A stretch of DNA of 41,070 bases from Chthoniobacterales bacterium (GTDB lineage Bacteria; Verrucomicrobiota; Verrucomicrobiia; Chthoniobacterales; UBA6821), in NCBI GenBank assembly GCA_026461395.1, contig JAPJNA010000044.1, positions 1-41,070 on the forward strand, read 5' to 3'. Shown here one piece after another: positions 33,247 through 41,070 of the stretch. A program made the translations under genes and the position numbers. The notes beneath the pieces were generated by a model. The model was not told the origin of the DNA, made no database searches, and saw only the letters and a program-made list of their open reading frames with translations. Position 1 is the first letter of the stretch. Every line of letters begins with the position of its first letter.

Positions 33247-33371
33247 AAAGGAGAAGTTTAATATCTAAAACATCGCTATCTGAAAAGAGAAATATATCAC
33301 TTTTAACAAAAGAGAATAGGTATCACCTCTCTCCAAATCTTTTTACTTTGTAACCTTTTAACTTTTTAGTC

Positions 33372-33387
33372 GGATGCGTTAGCATCC
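33372..33387 (+). promoter_or_regulatory. hairpin just upstream of the exonuclease-like gene
   Basis: GGATGC-gtta-GCATCC is a perfect 6-bp stem ending 7 bases before the GTG start at 33395. No Shine-Dalgarno sequence is seen, so the hairpin may influence initiation. The rest of the 33247-33394 divergent spacer is AT-rich and probably carries both promoters. Confidence 0.45.
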
Positions 33388-33394
33388 AAGTCCC

Positions 33395-33952
33395 GTGTCC
33401 ACATCCAAGAATTCCAAGAACATCGTCTATTTCGATCTGGAAACCCAACGAACCGCCAATGATGTGGGAGGATGGGACAAGAAAGCCGATATGGGGGTCT
33501 CCATCGGAGTCACATACAGCACAGCGACGGAGAGTTACGAGATTTTTACCGAGAAGCGTGTCGGGGATCTCATTGAACTCCTGAGTCGTGCCGATCTGGT
33601 CATCGGCTATAATAATAGGCGCTTCGACTATGAGGTCCTGATGGGTTACACCATTCTGGACCTCCCACATCATCTTCCCACTCTGGACATGCTTGAGGTG
33701 GTGGAGAAAGCTGCCGGGCACCGCCTGCCCCTGGACTCCATCGCAACAGCGACGCTCGGAGTCGGCAAGACTGCAGAGGGACTGGATGCCATCCGCTGGT
33801 GGAGAGAGGGGAAAATCATGGAAGTCGCGGAATACTGCTGCTTCGACGTGAAGGTTACGAAACTGGTTCATGAATACGCTGTGGAGCATGGCAAGCTCCA
33901 CTACATCGACAGGTTCTCCCGCAGGCAGACTCTCACCGTGGAGATTCCATGA
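33395..33952 (+). CDS. DEDD-type 3'-5' exonuclease-like (RNase H fold) protein
   Basis: A 185-residue protein with the three exonuclease motifs of the DnaQ/YprB-like superfamily: VYFDLETQ (Asp and Glu of motif I), LVIGYNNRRFDYEVL (Asp of motif II) and YCCFDVKVTKLVHEYAVEHG (Asp of motif III). It lacks any extra domain. Start is GTG at 33395, directly after a small hairpin. The stop overlaps the next start as ATGA, so the two proteins are made together. The fold is well supported; whether it degrades DNA or RNA is not known. Confidence 0.8.
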   Translation: MSTSKNSKNIVYFDLETQRTANDVGGWDKKADMGVSIGVTYSTATESYEIFTEKRVGDLIELLSRADLVIGYNNRRFDYEVLMGYTILDLPHHLPTLDMLEVVEKAAGHRLPLDSIATATLGVGKTAEGLDAIRWWREGKIMEVAEYCCFDVKVTKLVHEYAVEHGKLHYIDRFSRRQTLTVEIP

Positions 33953-35289
33953 TCCAACCGCTAGATACAGCGCGCAATAGTTGGCGGCTTCTCTGGCTGG
34001 ATCTGGAGGAGCCTGTTCCCAAGCCCAAGCCATCCCTTCTTTCCAATGCGACCGGTGCTTCCCCTGTTTTCTTAGCAGGGCTCCAGGGATCCGAGCAGGA
34101 ATATTATCTTCCCACGTGCCTGCTGGTGACCACATCAGCCGGCAAACCGCTCTGCCCTCCCGAAATCATGGAGGAGCTCGACCAGGTAAGGGCCGAGCAA
34201 CTCCTCGGCCGTCTCTTCGATGAACACGGCGCCCCGGATCGTCTTACCATCGCGGAGAGCGACGACTGGGATACGGAGGCTTGGCAAGCCTTTGCACTCG
34301 ATTGCCGGATCGAGATTGCCTTCGGGGCATTCCCAACCGCGAAGCCCGGGGATCTCCTGCAGTTCGTCCGTAGGATCACACAGCGCCTCCGGGGTGAGGA
34401 ATTCCACTCCCCGAGCGCTATCGCACGGGGCCTAGTGGTCGCCTCTCGCCGACTACGCTCACCAGGAAAAAAGAGCGCCCACTTGAAGAAAGCTCTGGAA
34501 CAGGATGCCGACTGCCTCCTTGCACGGATCGAGCTTGCCGATACTGATTACCAAGCGGCCCGTTGGACGGAATGCCGCCGCGGGTATCAGGAGCTCATTG
34601 ATCGTGAGAAACGCCGCTGGAAGGGGGAATCTCCCGAGTGGTGGACCGATCTGGAAACACGCCCCTTCATGAGAGCACTCTACGGACGGGCCATGACCGA
34701 ATGGCACCAAGGCCACTTTGCGGAGACCGCCAAGGATCTGGAACATCTCCTGACTCTCAATCCCTCGGACAATCAGGGAGTACGTTTCCTTGTCCCCTTG
34801 GTTTATCTCCTAGGAGAGAATGAAAGCAAGGCCCTCAAATCCCTGGAAGATTACGAGAAGAACTATCCCGACGATTACTGCGAACCGGCGCTTCTCTTCG
34901 GAAAAGGACTCACCCTCTGGCGTTCGGGAGACGAGACAGGGGCAGCGGAAGCCTACAAAGAAGCCATGCTCAAGAATCTCTACATCGCCCCCCTGCTTCT
35001 GGACCTGCCGACTCCCTCTTCAGAAATCTGGCATCCCAATGACCGCTCGGAACCAGGATATGCCCAAGATTTTATGCAGTCCTATGCGACTCTCTGGGAC
35101 AGGGATCCGGCGGCCCTTCGTTTCCTCCGGGAAAGCTATACGACATTCCTGCCCTCTGCGGAAAAGGTCATTGCCCACCGCCAACTGATGAGCGAGTGGC
35201 AGGACCAGCGCTACGACCGGGAGTTCAAGAGCCGCTGGAAAGCAATGACCGAGCTCGATGAACAGCTCACCGGCTCTCCGGAAAGGTGA
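33949..35289 (+). CDS. TPR-like protein coupled to the exonuclease gene
   Basis: A 446-residue soluble protein. The N-terminal half (about 1-160) is mixed alpha/beta, with stretches such as PDRLTIAESDDWDTEAWQAF that I cannot assign to a characterised family. The second half (about 175-420) consists of helical pairs of TPR type, for example FMRALYGRAMTEWHQGHFAE, TAKDLEHLLTLNPSDNQGVR and ALLFGKGLTLWRSGDETGAA. It should therefore mediate protein contacts. The ATGA overlap with the exonuclease-like gene suggests the two proteins act together. Function unknown. Confidence 0.7.
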   Translation: MIQPLDTARNSWRLLWLDLEEPVPKPKPSLLSNATGASPVFLAGLQGSEQEYYLPTCLLVTTSAGKPLCPPEIMEELDQVRAEQLLGRLFDEHGAPDRLTIAESDDWDTEAWQAFALDCRIEIAFGAFPTAKPGDLLQFVRRITQRLRGEEFHSPSAIARGLVVASRRLRSPGKKSAHLKKALEQDADCLLARIELADTDYQAARWTECRRGYQELIDREKRRWKGESPEWWTDLETRPFMRALYGRAMTEWHQGHFAETAKDLEHLLTLNPSDNQGVRFLVPLVYLLGENESKALKSLEDYEKNYPDDYCEPALLFGKGLTLWRSGDETGAAEAYKEAMLKNLYIAPLLLDLPTPSSEIWHPNDRSEPGYAQDFMQSYATLWDRDPAALRFLRESYTTFLPSAEKVIAHRQLMSEWQDQRYDREFKSRWKAMTELDEQLTGSPER

Positions 35290-35353
35290 GGCAAGACATT
35301 AGCGTCTTCTCATGAGAAGCCCTTCTCCCATTCCCTTAATCAGCTAAGCGACG

Positions 35354-35764
35354 TCAGTAGCGGAAACCCAGCTTAGCGGGAGTGTTCGTGGCCTGAGCAT
35401 CACTCGCTGCTGTTGGAGCGGCAACGGGCTTGGGTGCAGGAGAAGGGGAGGCCTGCGGTGCGTCCGCGGGTTGGGGAACCGTAGACAGTTTCAGAGCCTC
35501 GTTGGCCACATAACCGTTCTGACCATCAAAGATGCGCACGAAGCTATAGCCGATTTCCTTGCGAAGAACCTCAACCTCATCCCCCTTGGCCAGAGACAAG
35601 TCGGGTCCATTACCCTGCAAAGGCCCATTGCGATAGAAGGGTGTGTGATCTACAGAAACCTCCATCTTAGGGCTGTTCGTAGAGTTATACTCGATAGAGC
35701 TGCAAGCGGCTAGCAACAGCATCGTCACCAAGAAAAGAGTCGAGATAGCAAAGCGCAATTTCAC
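35354..35764 (-). CDS. lipoprotein with SH3-like domain
   Basis: A 136-residue protein with a signal peptide ending in the lipobox LLAAC (Cys21), so it should be lipid-anchored. Residues about 35-95 form a bacterial SH3-like domain (TPFYRNGPLQGNGPDLSLAK, then VEVLRKEIGYSFVRIFDGQN and GYVANEAL). The C-terminal 40 residues are Ala/Pro-rich and probably span or contact the cell wall. Such domains often bind peptidoglycan, but the ligand cannot be shown. It is followed by the glycosyltransferase cluster after about 45 bases on the upstream side. Confidence 0.8.
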   Translation of the reverse strand: MKLRFAISTLFLVTMLLLAACSSIEYNSTNSPKMEVSVDHTPFYRNGPLQGNGPDLSLAKGDEVEVLRKEIGYSFVRIFDGQNGYVANEALKLSTVPQPADAPQASPSPAPKPVAAPTAASDAQATNTPAKLGFRY

Positions 35765-35808
35765 AGCACATTTCTATGCTTGGAAATTCCACCTATGCCA
35801 AGCCCGTA

Positions 35809-36936
35809 TTAATTCCCTCCCAAAACTTCCCCGTAAATCCCCTCGATGCGCCGTGCAATCCCCCTGATATCGTAATTTTGTATTACTGTTCGACGCCCTT
35901 CGGCACCAAGAGTTTCGCGGAGAGACTCTTCGGCAATCAACCGGCATAAAGAATCCCGAAAAGATCCAAGGTCTCCCGGCGGTGAAAGCAAGGCATTCTT
36001 ACCATGGGTGCAAACCTCCGCGATCCCATCCACGGCCGAGGCCACCACGGGAACACCGCTGGACATGGTCTCCAGAAGCGTCATCGGCGTCCCTTCGAAA
36101 TCAGAGGTCATCAGCAAGGAATCCAGCGCATGAAACAGACTGATACGATCCGAGACATGACCGAGGAATCTCACCCGCTCGCCAATGCCGAGCTTCTCCG
36201 CTTCCGCATGTAGCTGAGACTCCAGAGGCCCTGTCCCGGCGATCACAAAAAAGACAGAAGGGTTTCCGGTAACAACCCGCGCCACCACCTTCAGAAAAAG
36301 GGTGAAGTTTTTTTGACTCACAAGACGCCCCACACCACCGATCACAAAGCTCTCAGGAGGCAGGCGCAGGGCAAGCCGCGCTGATCTTTTTTGCTCCAAT
36401 GTCGCAGGTCGGAACATCTCCGTATCGACCCCGTTGGGAATCACCGTGACCAGATCCTCGGGAAGATCCTCGCGATCCAGAAGATAACGACGAGTGCTCT
36501 CCGAAACCGCAATCACCCGATCCGAGCGCCTGTTCCAGAAGGCATCTGCAGCCAGTAAAAGAGGACTTTCCTCACGGGAGGCATCGTTGCATTGATCATG
36601 CACCACGATCGCAGGATGGCCGGCCAGAATGGCGAGTGGCTTGGCGCAGAGATTCGCCCCGAAGAGGTGAAAATGCAGGATGTCATACCCTCCCTTTTTC
36701 ATAAGCCTCCAGAAGTTTGGGATATACATCGGGGGGAACTTTCCAGGTGAAAGCGAATGAATCGTGATGCCTGCTTTTTCAAAGACATCGGCATAGACAC
36801 CCCGTCCATGCATTGCCGCGACCTCGGGAAGATATCGCGAGCGGTCGTGGTGCCTGACCAGATCCAGCAGGAATGTCTGAGCCCCACCCAAGTCGAGGCT
36901 ATCGATCACATGGAGGACTTTCTTGGCCTTCGACAT
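35809..36936 (-). CDS. glycosyltransferase family 4 (GT-B)
   Basis: Retaining glycosyltransferase using a nucleotide-sugar donor. The N-terminal half begins KVLHVIDSLDLGGAQTFLLD, the GGAQ loop typical of GT4. The C-terminal half has VIPNGVDTEMFRP, VGRLVSQKNFTLFLKV and the donor-site segment SDFEGTPMTLLETMSSGVPV with the E-x7-E pattern. The ATG at 36936 overlaps the upstream stop by one base (TGATG); a GTG directly before it is also possible. It is the last of three overlapping glycosyltransferase genes. The sugar and acceptor are unknown. Confidence 0.9.
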   Translation of the reverse strand: MSKAKKVLHVIDSLDLGGAQTFLLDLVRHHDRSRYLPEVAAMHGRGVYADVFEKAGITIHSLSPGKFPPMYIPNFWRLMKKGGYDILHFHLFGANLCAKPLAILAGHPAIVVHDQCNDASREESPLLLAADAFWNRRSDRVIAVSESTRRYLLDREDLPEDLVTVIPNGVDTEMFRPATLEQKRSARLALRLPPESFVIGGVGRLVSQKNFTLFLKVVARVVTGNPSVFFVIAGTGPLESQLHAEAEKLGIGERVRFLGHVSDRISLFHALDSLLMTSDFEGTPMTLLETMSSGVPVVASAVDGIAEVCTHGKNALLSPPGDLGSFRDSLCRLIAEESLRETLGAEGRRTVIQNYDIRGIARRIEGIYGEVLGGN

Positions 36937-38018
36937 CACTTAAGACCCTCCAGATATTTCTGCACATTGGCACGATTATTGAGCCACTCCTCAACCATCC
37001 GGGCACTCCCCTCCTGCATCGATGAGAGGAGGATTGGGTCTGAAAGCATGGCCCTCGCGCCTTGAATCATTTTCTCCATGGAACCATCGGCAAGAATGCC
37101 GGAGCCGAAAACCTGTATCATGCTGTCGGGATCAATGCACAGCGAGAGAAGGGCGGCATGGCCCATGCCGGATTGGATAAAGCTGTTTGGGAACCCCTCG
37201 AACGTTGACGAATTCACGAACACGCGAGCCCTGTCGTAATACTCTTGGATCTCGTGGTAGGGAACCTTTTCGATGAACTCTAGGTTAGGCAGCTTGGCGG
37301 CACGCTCGGCAATCGAATCCCAGAGCTCCTTGTCCTCGCAGGGACAGATCATCGTACACCGTGCATCCGGCAAGGCCTCCACTAGCTCCAGGAAAAGATG
37401 CGGACGCTTGAGTTGCTGACAACGCGATACCCAAAGCAGATCGATCTGCTTTTCTGAAGTCCTCGGTGTATTCCTCGGGATCAGCAGATACCTGTAAAAG
37501 GTGGCCTCCATTCCCCGCTCTCGGAACACTTTCTCCTGATCTGCGGTGATGGAATGCCGGGCGTCGCATCTCCTCACGGCAAATTCAAAGAGCGCTCCAA
37601 AAATCGGGTTCTCCCTGCGGTACTCCCCATTAATTTCTGAATCAAGGGAACAGATGAAATCGAGTTTGAAGCCAAGGAATGGCCTGAGAACCCAGAGTAC
37701 AAAAAGCCACGCTGTCCACCCCATCACCACGACCCACTCGGGATGTTCCTCACGGATCACCTGAATTACTCGCGGAATCGTGGCCAGCATTTCTAGTAAA
37801 CGTCCTGTGTGAAATTTCCCGGCATTCCGTGTCATGACGCCATCCAGAACGACATGATCTGCCTGACCAACATCACCTCCGGCAATCACGACTTCGTGAC
37901 CACGCTCAGCCAATTCCCTAGCCAGAAGAGCTACCTGCAACTCGGCTCCTCCCGAGGTACGAGTCTGGTTTTTCTGCAACACCAGATGAGCAAAACTGGA
38001 AAAGAAGAGGATCTTCAT
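36936..38018 (-). CDS. glycosyltransferase, GT4-like
   Basis: A 360-residue GT-B protein. It starts MKILFFSSFAHLVLQKNQTR with the GGAELQVALLARELAERGHE acceptor-side motif. The donor half includes DLLWVSRCQQLKRPHLFLEL, YHEIQEYYDRARVFVNSSTF and EGFPNSFIQSGMGHAALLSL, in which the second Glu of the usual E-x7-E pattern is not obvious. It overlaps both neighbours (ATGA with the GT2 gene upstream, one base with the GT4 gene downstream). Probably builds a surface polysaccharide with them. Confidence 0.85.
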   Translation of the reverse strand: MKILFFSSFAHLVLQKNQTRTSGGAELQVALLARELAERGHEVVIAGGDVGQADHVVLDGVMTRNAGKFHTGRLLEMLATIPRVIQVIREEHPEWVVVMGWTAWLFVLWVLRPFLGFKLDFICSLDSEINGEYRRENPIFGALFEFAVRRCDARHSITADQEKVFRERGMEATFYRYLLIPRNTPRTSEKQIDLLWVSRCQQLKRPHLFLELVEALPDARCTMICPCEDKELWDSIAERAAKLPNLEFIEKVPYHEIQEYYDRARVFVNSSTFEGFPNSFIQSGMGHAALLSLCIDPDSMIQVFGSGILADGSMEKMIQGARAMLSDPILLSSMQEGSARMVEEWLNNRANVQKYLEGLK

Positions 38019-38941
38019 TGGACTGAGGGGCGCAACCTGCGGCGACTACGCCCGCTAACAATCGCAGGAAGCACATTCGTGCCAAAAATGGAATCGAAAG
38101 CAGCCACGGGAAAGGCGGCAAGCGATTGAGGATTCCTCAGGGGCGCCGTGATCCAGGACCTCCAGAGGAGTGAGCATCCCTCCACCGACCGTTTGTGCCG
38201 AAAAAATGTGCGCGCTGCATTTTCATAATGCTGGGAGATCACCTTGGCGGCATGTCCGCGCCCGTAGACGAGGAATTCTTCCGCGTGCTTTGTTAGGAAA
38301 TAACTGAGACTCCGTGCCGTCTCATCAGCATCCGAGGGATTATTCTCATGGATGATCGTCAACTGATCCGGCAGAACATGGATCGGGTACTTCTTGGAAA
38401 TACGTAGCAACCAGTCCCAATCCTCCAGAACCCGGAGATTCTCATCGAAGAAGCCGACAGATTCCAAGACCTCCCGCCTCACCACGGATGTGGAGGCCCC
38501 GTGAAAACTCTCGGCAATGTGCAGCTCCTTTCTCCAATCAGCCGGATTTTTACCGGGATAAGGAATCCGCTCACCATCCCGGCTCACAAGTAGATGCCCC
38601 GAGCCACAGAGCTTGATCTCCGGATTCTCTTCAAGAAAGTGGATCTGGGCCTCGAGTTTTCCAGGCGCCCATTCGTCATCGGAATCGAGAAAGGCGATGT
38701 AATCACCCTTCGCGAGCTTCAGCGCCGCATTCCTTGCAGCAGAAGCCCCCTGGTTTACTGAAAGGCAAGCAACTTTGAGTCCCGGCAGTAGTGTAGACGC
38801 CAGCTCCACCGTGGAGTCCGTGGAAGCATCATCTCCGAGGATCACTTCCAGATCAGCAATCCCCTGAGTCTTCACACTCTCCAGCGCACGACCGAGACAA
38901 CCGGCACGGTTGTAAGCAGGGATGATAATGCTGATCAGCAT
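38015..38941 (-). CDS. glycosyltransferase family 2 (GT-A)
   Basis: Inverting glycosyltransferase. The ATG at 38941 gives 308 residues starting LISIIIPAYNRAGCLGRALE, the canonical GT2 beginning; the frame is open 72 bases further, but that extension is not family-like and would cross the start of the divergent gene. The motifs LEVILGDDASTDST, GASAARNAALKLAKGDYIAF and LDSDDEWAPGKLE (DxD) are intact, and VLEDWDWLLRISKKY supplies the catalytic ED. It is the first gene of the minus-strand glycosyltransferase operon. Confidence 0.92.
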   Translation of the reverse strand: MLISIIIPAYNRAGCLGRALESVKTQGIADLEVILGDDASTDSTVELASTLLPGLKVACLSVNQGASAARNAALKLAKGDYIAFLDSDDEWAPGKLEAQIHFLEENPEIKLCGSGHLLVSRDGERIPYPGKNPADWRKELHIAESFHGASTSVVRREVLESVGFFDENLRVLEDWDWLLRISKKYPIHVLPDQLTIIHENNPSDADETARSLSYFLTKHAEEFLVYGRGHAAKVISQHYENAARTFFRHKRSVEGCSLLWRSWITAPLRNPQSLAAFPVAAFDSIFGTNVLPAIVSGRSRRRLRPSVQ

Positions 38942-39025
38942 GATGCATGAAAGATTGGGCGATGATGATGAACCAAGGCCATCTTTTTCATAAAGTCCTT
39001 GCGGCTTCTTCATTTATTCAACTTC

Positions 39026-40678
39026 ATGGCATTCATGATGACTGTGACCTTTCTTCAGCGACACGGGCTACTCCGGGGGCGTTATCTTCTAGCGCTGGCC
39101 CTGCTACTGGCACTGGGCCTCTCCACCATCGGCATCACTTGGGGGCGCTATCAGGATTGGCATTTTGACGAGATCGCCTATATCGGCATCAGACCGAATG
39201 GTATGGCATATCTTTATCTCAAGCCGCCGCTTCACACCTACCTGACTGAATTCCTTGTTATCCGACCGATTCATCTGATTGCCCAGATTTTTCCGGAAGG
39301 CCCCAATCATCCTAACAGATGGCTCGCTATCACCATGGTCTGCGGTCACCTGTTCACGATCCTGCTTTTCTGCGGAAGCGTTGCCCTGATCTACAGAATT
39401 GTCAGGAAATCGTGTGGTGAAAAATCCGCCTCCATTCTCGCATTGGTCATGGCGACGAGCGCTGGGCTGATTCAATTCAACCACTGGGGAACCGTCGACT
39501 CCCCCCTGCTATTCTGGATGCTGGCTTCCTTTGCCTTCTCGATCAGGGCATCTAGCACAGGAGCTCTGACGGACTCGATTTTGGCGGGCCTCTTGGCAGG
39601 ACTTGCTGCTGCGGACAAATATAATGGACTCGGTGTTGCTGCGGCGCTTCCTGTCGCCTTATTCATGCACTCTGGATGGAGAGCATTGTATCGCCTGCCG
39701 TTAATCCTAGGATGTCTTGCAGTGCCTCTGGGATTCTTGATTGGGTGTCCAGGAGCCGTTTTCGACCATGATCGATTCGTTCAGCAGTTCCTCTACAATC
39801 TCTACACAACACCAGTTTACTACGGCAGCACCCATAAGCTGGGTTACCTTGATTTCCTGGCCTCCTTTCCCGAATTGATCGGCTTGCCTGCTTCCATTGC
39901 CCTTGCGGGCGCAGTTGTAGGAACGCTTCTACTGCTCAAGAAAAGAGTCCTCGCTCCCGCCGAACGCACACTTCTTGCATGCGCCGGCATCGTCTTTCTG
40001 GGCTATTATATCAACATTGGTAGTTTTCCCCGAATGGAGGCTCGTTTTGTGCTCCCAGTCGTTCCTTTTGCGTTGATGCTAGCTGCACCTGCCCTTCAAC
40101 GGATCCGAATGACGGATAAGGTACCTTCGAGAGTCTTTTCAGCTATTCTTCTCTATAACGTCATCTGTTGCGTCATCCTGGGTGTCCGTTTCCTTTCAGA
40201 TCCCAGAATGGATGCGCAGCTCTTTGCGATGAAAAACTTCCCGCACAACGCAACGGTAGAGAATACCTATGCTCCAGAATGGAATGTCCTTCCAGGGGTT
40301 TCAGTGCAGGAAACAAAACTGACCTGCGACTGCGGCTACGACCAACGCTTCACCAAGATCTTTGGTAATAATGAGATAATCAAAAAGGGTCTCAAAGACT
40401 GCGCCTCTCATGATCCTGCTGATGTTTTTACGGAGTATTCCCTCAAACTAAGAAATCCCGACTTTATTGCGTTCAGCTGGGTTACTTATGTGAATGCTAG
40501 CGATCCAAAAACCTTCCACTTCTACAAGGATCTCGAGGATGGAAAGCTTGGATACGTGAAGGTCTTTGACAAGCACCTCATGAAGGCCCCCATCTGGGCT
40601 TATCCCCGTGAATCCGATGCCCTGATGCCCAGGATGGTGATTCTACAACGGGAAACTAAATCGCCATCACCTCTCTAG
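39026..40678 (+). CDS. GT39/ArnT-like membrane glycosyltransferase
   Basis: A 550-residue inner-membrane protein of the GT-C fold, which uses polyprenyl-phosphate sugars on the periplasmic side. After the first helix comes WGRYQDWHFDEIAY with the Asp-Glu of the first periplasmic loop. About nine to eleven hydrophobic segments follow, with FNHWGTVDSPLLFWMLASFA and GLAAADKYNGL of the family pattern, then a soluble C-terminal domain (from about residue 400). The start at 39026 is one of several in-frame candidates (39026, 39035, 39038, and TTG 38999). It diverges from the GT2 operon through a short shared promoter region. Confidence 0.82.
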   Translation: MAFMMTVTFLQRHGLLRGRYLLALALLLALGLSTIGITWGRYQDWHFDEIAYIGIRPNGMAYLYLKPPLHTYLTEFLVIRPIHLIAQIFPEGPNHPNRWLAITMVCGHLFTILLFCGSVALIYRIVRKSCGEKSASILALVMATSAGLIQFNHWGTVDSPLLFWMLASFAFSIRASSTGALTDSILAGLLAGLAAADKYNGLGVAAALPVALFMHSGWRALYRLPLILGCLAVPLGFLIGCPGAVFDHDRFVQQFLYNLYTTPVYYGSTHKLGYLDFLASFPELIGLPASIALAGAVVGTLLLLKKRVLAPAERTLLACAGIVFLGYYINIGSFPRMEARFVLPVVPFALMLAAPALQRIRMTDKVPSRVFSAILLYNVICCVILGVRFLSDPRMDAQLFAMKNFPHNATVENTYAPEWNVLPGVSVQETKLTCDCGYDQRFTKIFGNNEIIKKGLKDCASHDPADVFTEYSLKLRNPDFIAFSWVTYVNASDPKTFHFYKDLEDGKLGYVKVFDKHLMKAPIWAYPRESDALMPRMVILQRETKSPSPL

Positions 40679-40719
40679 ATCTTCCTCCGGCTGATCTGTT
40701 GTCCAAGACGACATTGGAT

Positions 40720-40750
40720 GATCAATATGGAACTCAAGAACTCAGGAAGC
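40720..40750 (+). repeat. dispersed repeat C
   Basis: Reads gatcaatatggaactcaaga followed by actcaggaagc, nearly identical in core to the copy at 3956-3987. Confidence 0.75.
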
Positions 40751-40936
40751 AACAGCTACCTAAGCAAAGTGGATTTAAGATAGCCGTAAGCATTAGAACT
40801 ACGATGACGATTAATCATAGAGTGCTTCTGCAGGCGGCTTTCCAAGTGTGAGTTTTCTTTCAGCCTAGAGCTGTTTAAAAAACCAAAGCCTCACGGCAGT
40901 ATCATATTGACGGGTATTTTTTGGATGCGTCCCTCA

Positions 40937-40968
40937 CAATTCCTGATTTCTTGAGTTCCATATTCAAT
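40937..40968 (-). repeat. dispersed repeat C
   Basis: Reads acaattcctgatttcttgag followed by ttccatattcaatc; it is inverted relative to 40720-40750. Confidence 0.75.
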
Positions 40969-41011
40969 CTCCCTGACCTGACCCCCATAAACGGGACAGT
41001 TGAAAAATGAA

Positions 41012-41040
41012 GTTCTGCTGGGCAATAAGGAGAGCAGAAC
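41012..41040 (+). promoter_or_regulatory. stem-loop around the orfA ribosome-binding site
   Basis: GTTCTGCT (41012-41019) pairs perfectly with AGCAGAAC (41033-41040). The ribosome-binding sequence AAGGAG (41027-41032) is at the edge of the loop, 11 bases before the orfA ATG. Such structures in IS leaders usually limit translation from read-through transcripts (inference). Confidence 0.55.
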
Positions 41041-41043
41041 AAC

Positions 41044-41070
41044 ATGAAAAAAAGCAGATACAGCGAAGAG
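41044..41070 (+). CDS. IS3-family transposase OrfA, first nine codons
   Basis: MKKSRYSEE is the typical opening of IS3-family OrfA helix-turn-helix proteins (commonly continued by QI and a helix). Only the start lies in the window; it is the DNA-binding part of the transposase. Confidence 0.75.

Larger units (their letters stand above)
40679..40973. other. spacer before the right-hand IS, with two repeat-C copies
   Basis: No gene is visible. Repeat C occurs at 40720-40750 (+) and 40937-40968 (-); the second copy ends about five bases before the IS. Confidence 0.6.
40974..41070 (+). mobile_element. left end of an IS3-like insertion sequence (partial)
   Basis: Begins with TGACCTGACCCC, the same terminal repeat as the IS end at 87-98. 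Within 70 bases an ORF starts with the usual IS3 orfA opening. The rest lies beyond the window. Confidence 0.8.

Overview
The window looks like chromosomal DNA of a diderm (Gram-negative-type) bacterium, most likely of the Verrucomicrobiota or a related PVC lineage. Outer-membrane biogenesis genes (LolC/E-type permease, SurA-like chaperone, lipobox lipoproteins, 3' remnants of a beta-barrel protein) sit beside an mcsA-mcsB-clpC operon of the kind best known from Firmicutes, and there is a small AT-hook/winged-helix protein. Shine-Dalgarno sequences are mostly weak or absent. The phylum is an inference from gene content; no rRNA is present. Both ends of the window are ends of the same type of IS3-like element in the same orientation, so the sequence may be a contig or segment bounded by two IS copies.

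Layout, left to right. 1-98: right end of an IS. 96-1085: acyltransferase cut short by that IS. 1339-1413: tRNA-Lys(CTT) with terminator. 1570-3620 (+): Gly/Tyr-rich lipoprotein, RNase III, unknown membrane protein. 3621-4343: non-coding, full of short dispersed repeats and a duplicated end of the lolC gene. 4344-8649 (-): lolC/E, MFS transporter, lysS, with a MITE-like element directly upstream of lysS. 9090-18821 (-): a long co-directional run purA-uppS-sigma54 regulator-class IV PLP enzyme-mfd-surA-pdxA. 18822-21166: an accessory patch with two outer-membrane-protein 3' remnants, a Fic protein with repeated operator-like boxes, a 5' tRNA fragment and a toxin-antitoxin pair, followed by an EVE-domain gene. 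21844-29175 (-): PilB/GspE ATPase, MgtE-like transporter, clpC-mcsB-mcsA. 29395-33246 (-): ilvE, long-chain acyl-CoA ligase, AT-hook protein, infA. 33395-35289 (+): DEDD-type exonuclease-like gene coupled to a TPR-like protein. 35354-40678: SH3-like lipoprotein, three overlapping glycosyltransferase genes (-) and a divergent GT39-like membrane glycosyltransferase (+). 40974-41070: left end of a second IS copy with the first nine codons of its orfA.

How the genes work together: the 9-19 kb run combines housekeeping steps (AMP synthesis, undecaprenyl diphosphate, transcription-coupled repair, outer-membrane protein folding, pyridoxal phosphate synthesis) around a regulator whose receiver domain has Glu in place of the phosphoacceptor Asp. 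McsA-McsB-ClpC would form an arginine-phosphorylation-dependent unfoldase pathway. The 36-41 kb cluster probably builds a surface glycan. No complete new defence or mobile system is evident. The most unusual items are the two key-residue substitutions (class IV PLP enzyme and NtrC-like receiver), the mcsAB-clpC operon in a diderm without a ctsR beside it, the MITE-like insertion at the lysS start, and several short duplications of gene ends bordering repeat-rich spacers.
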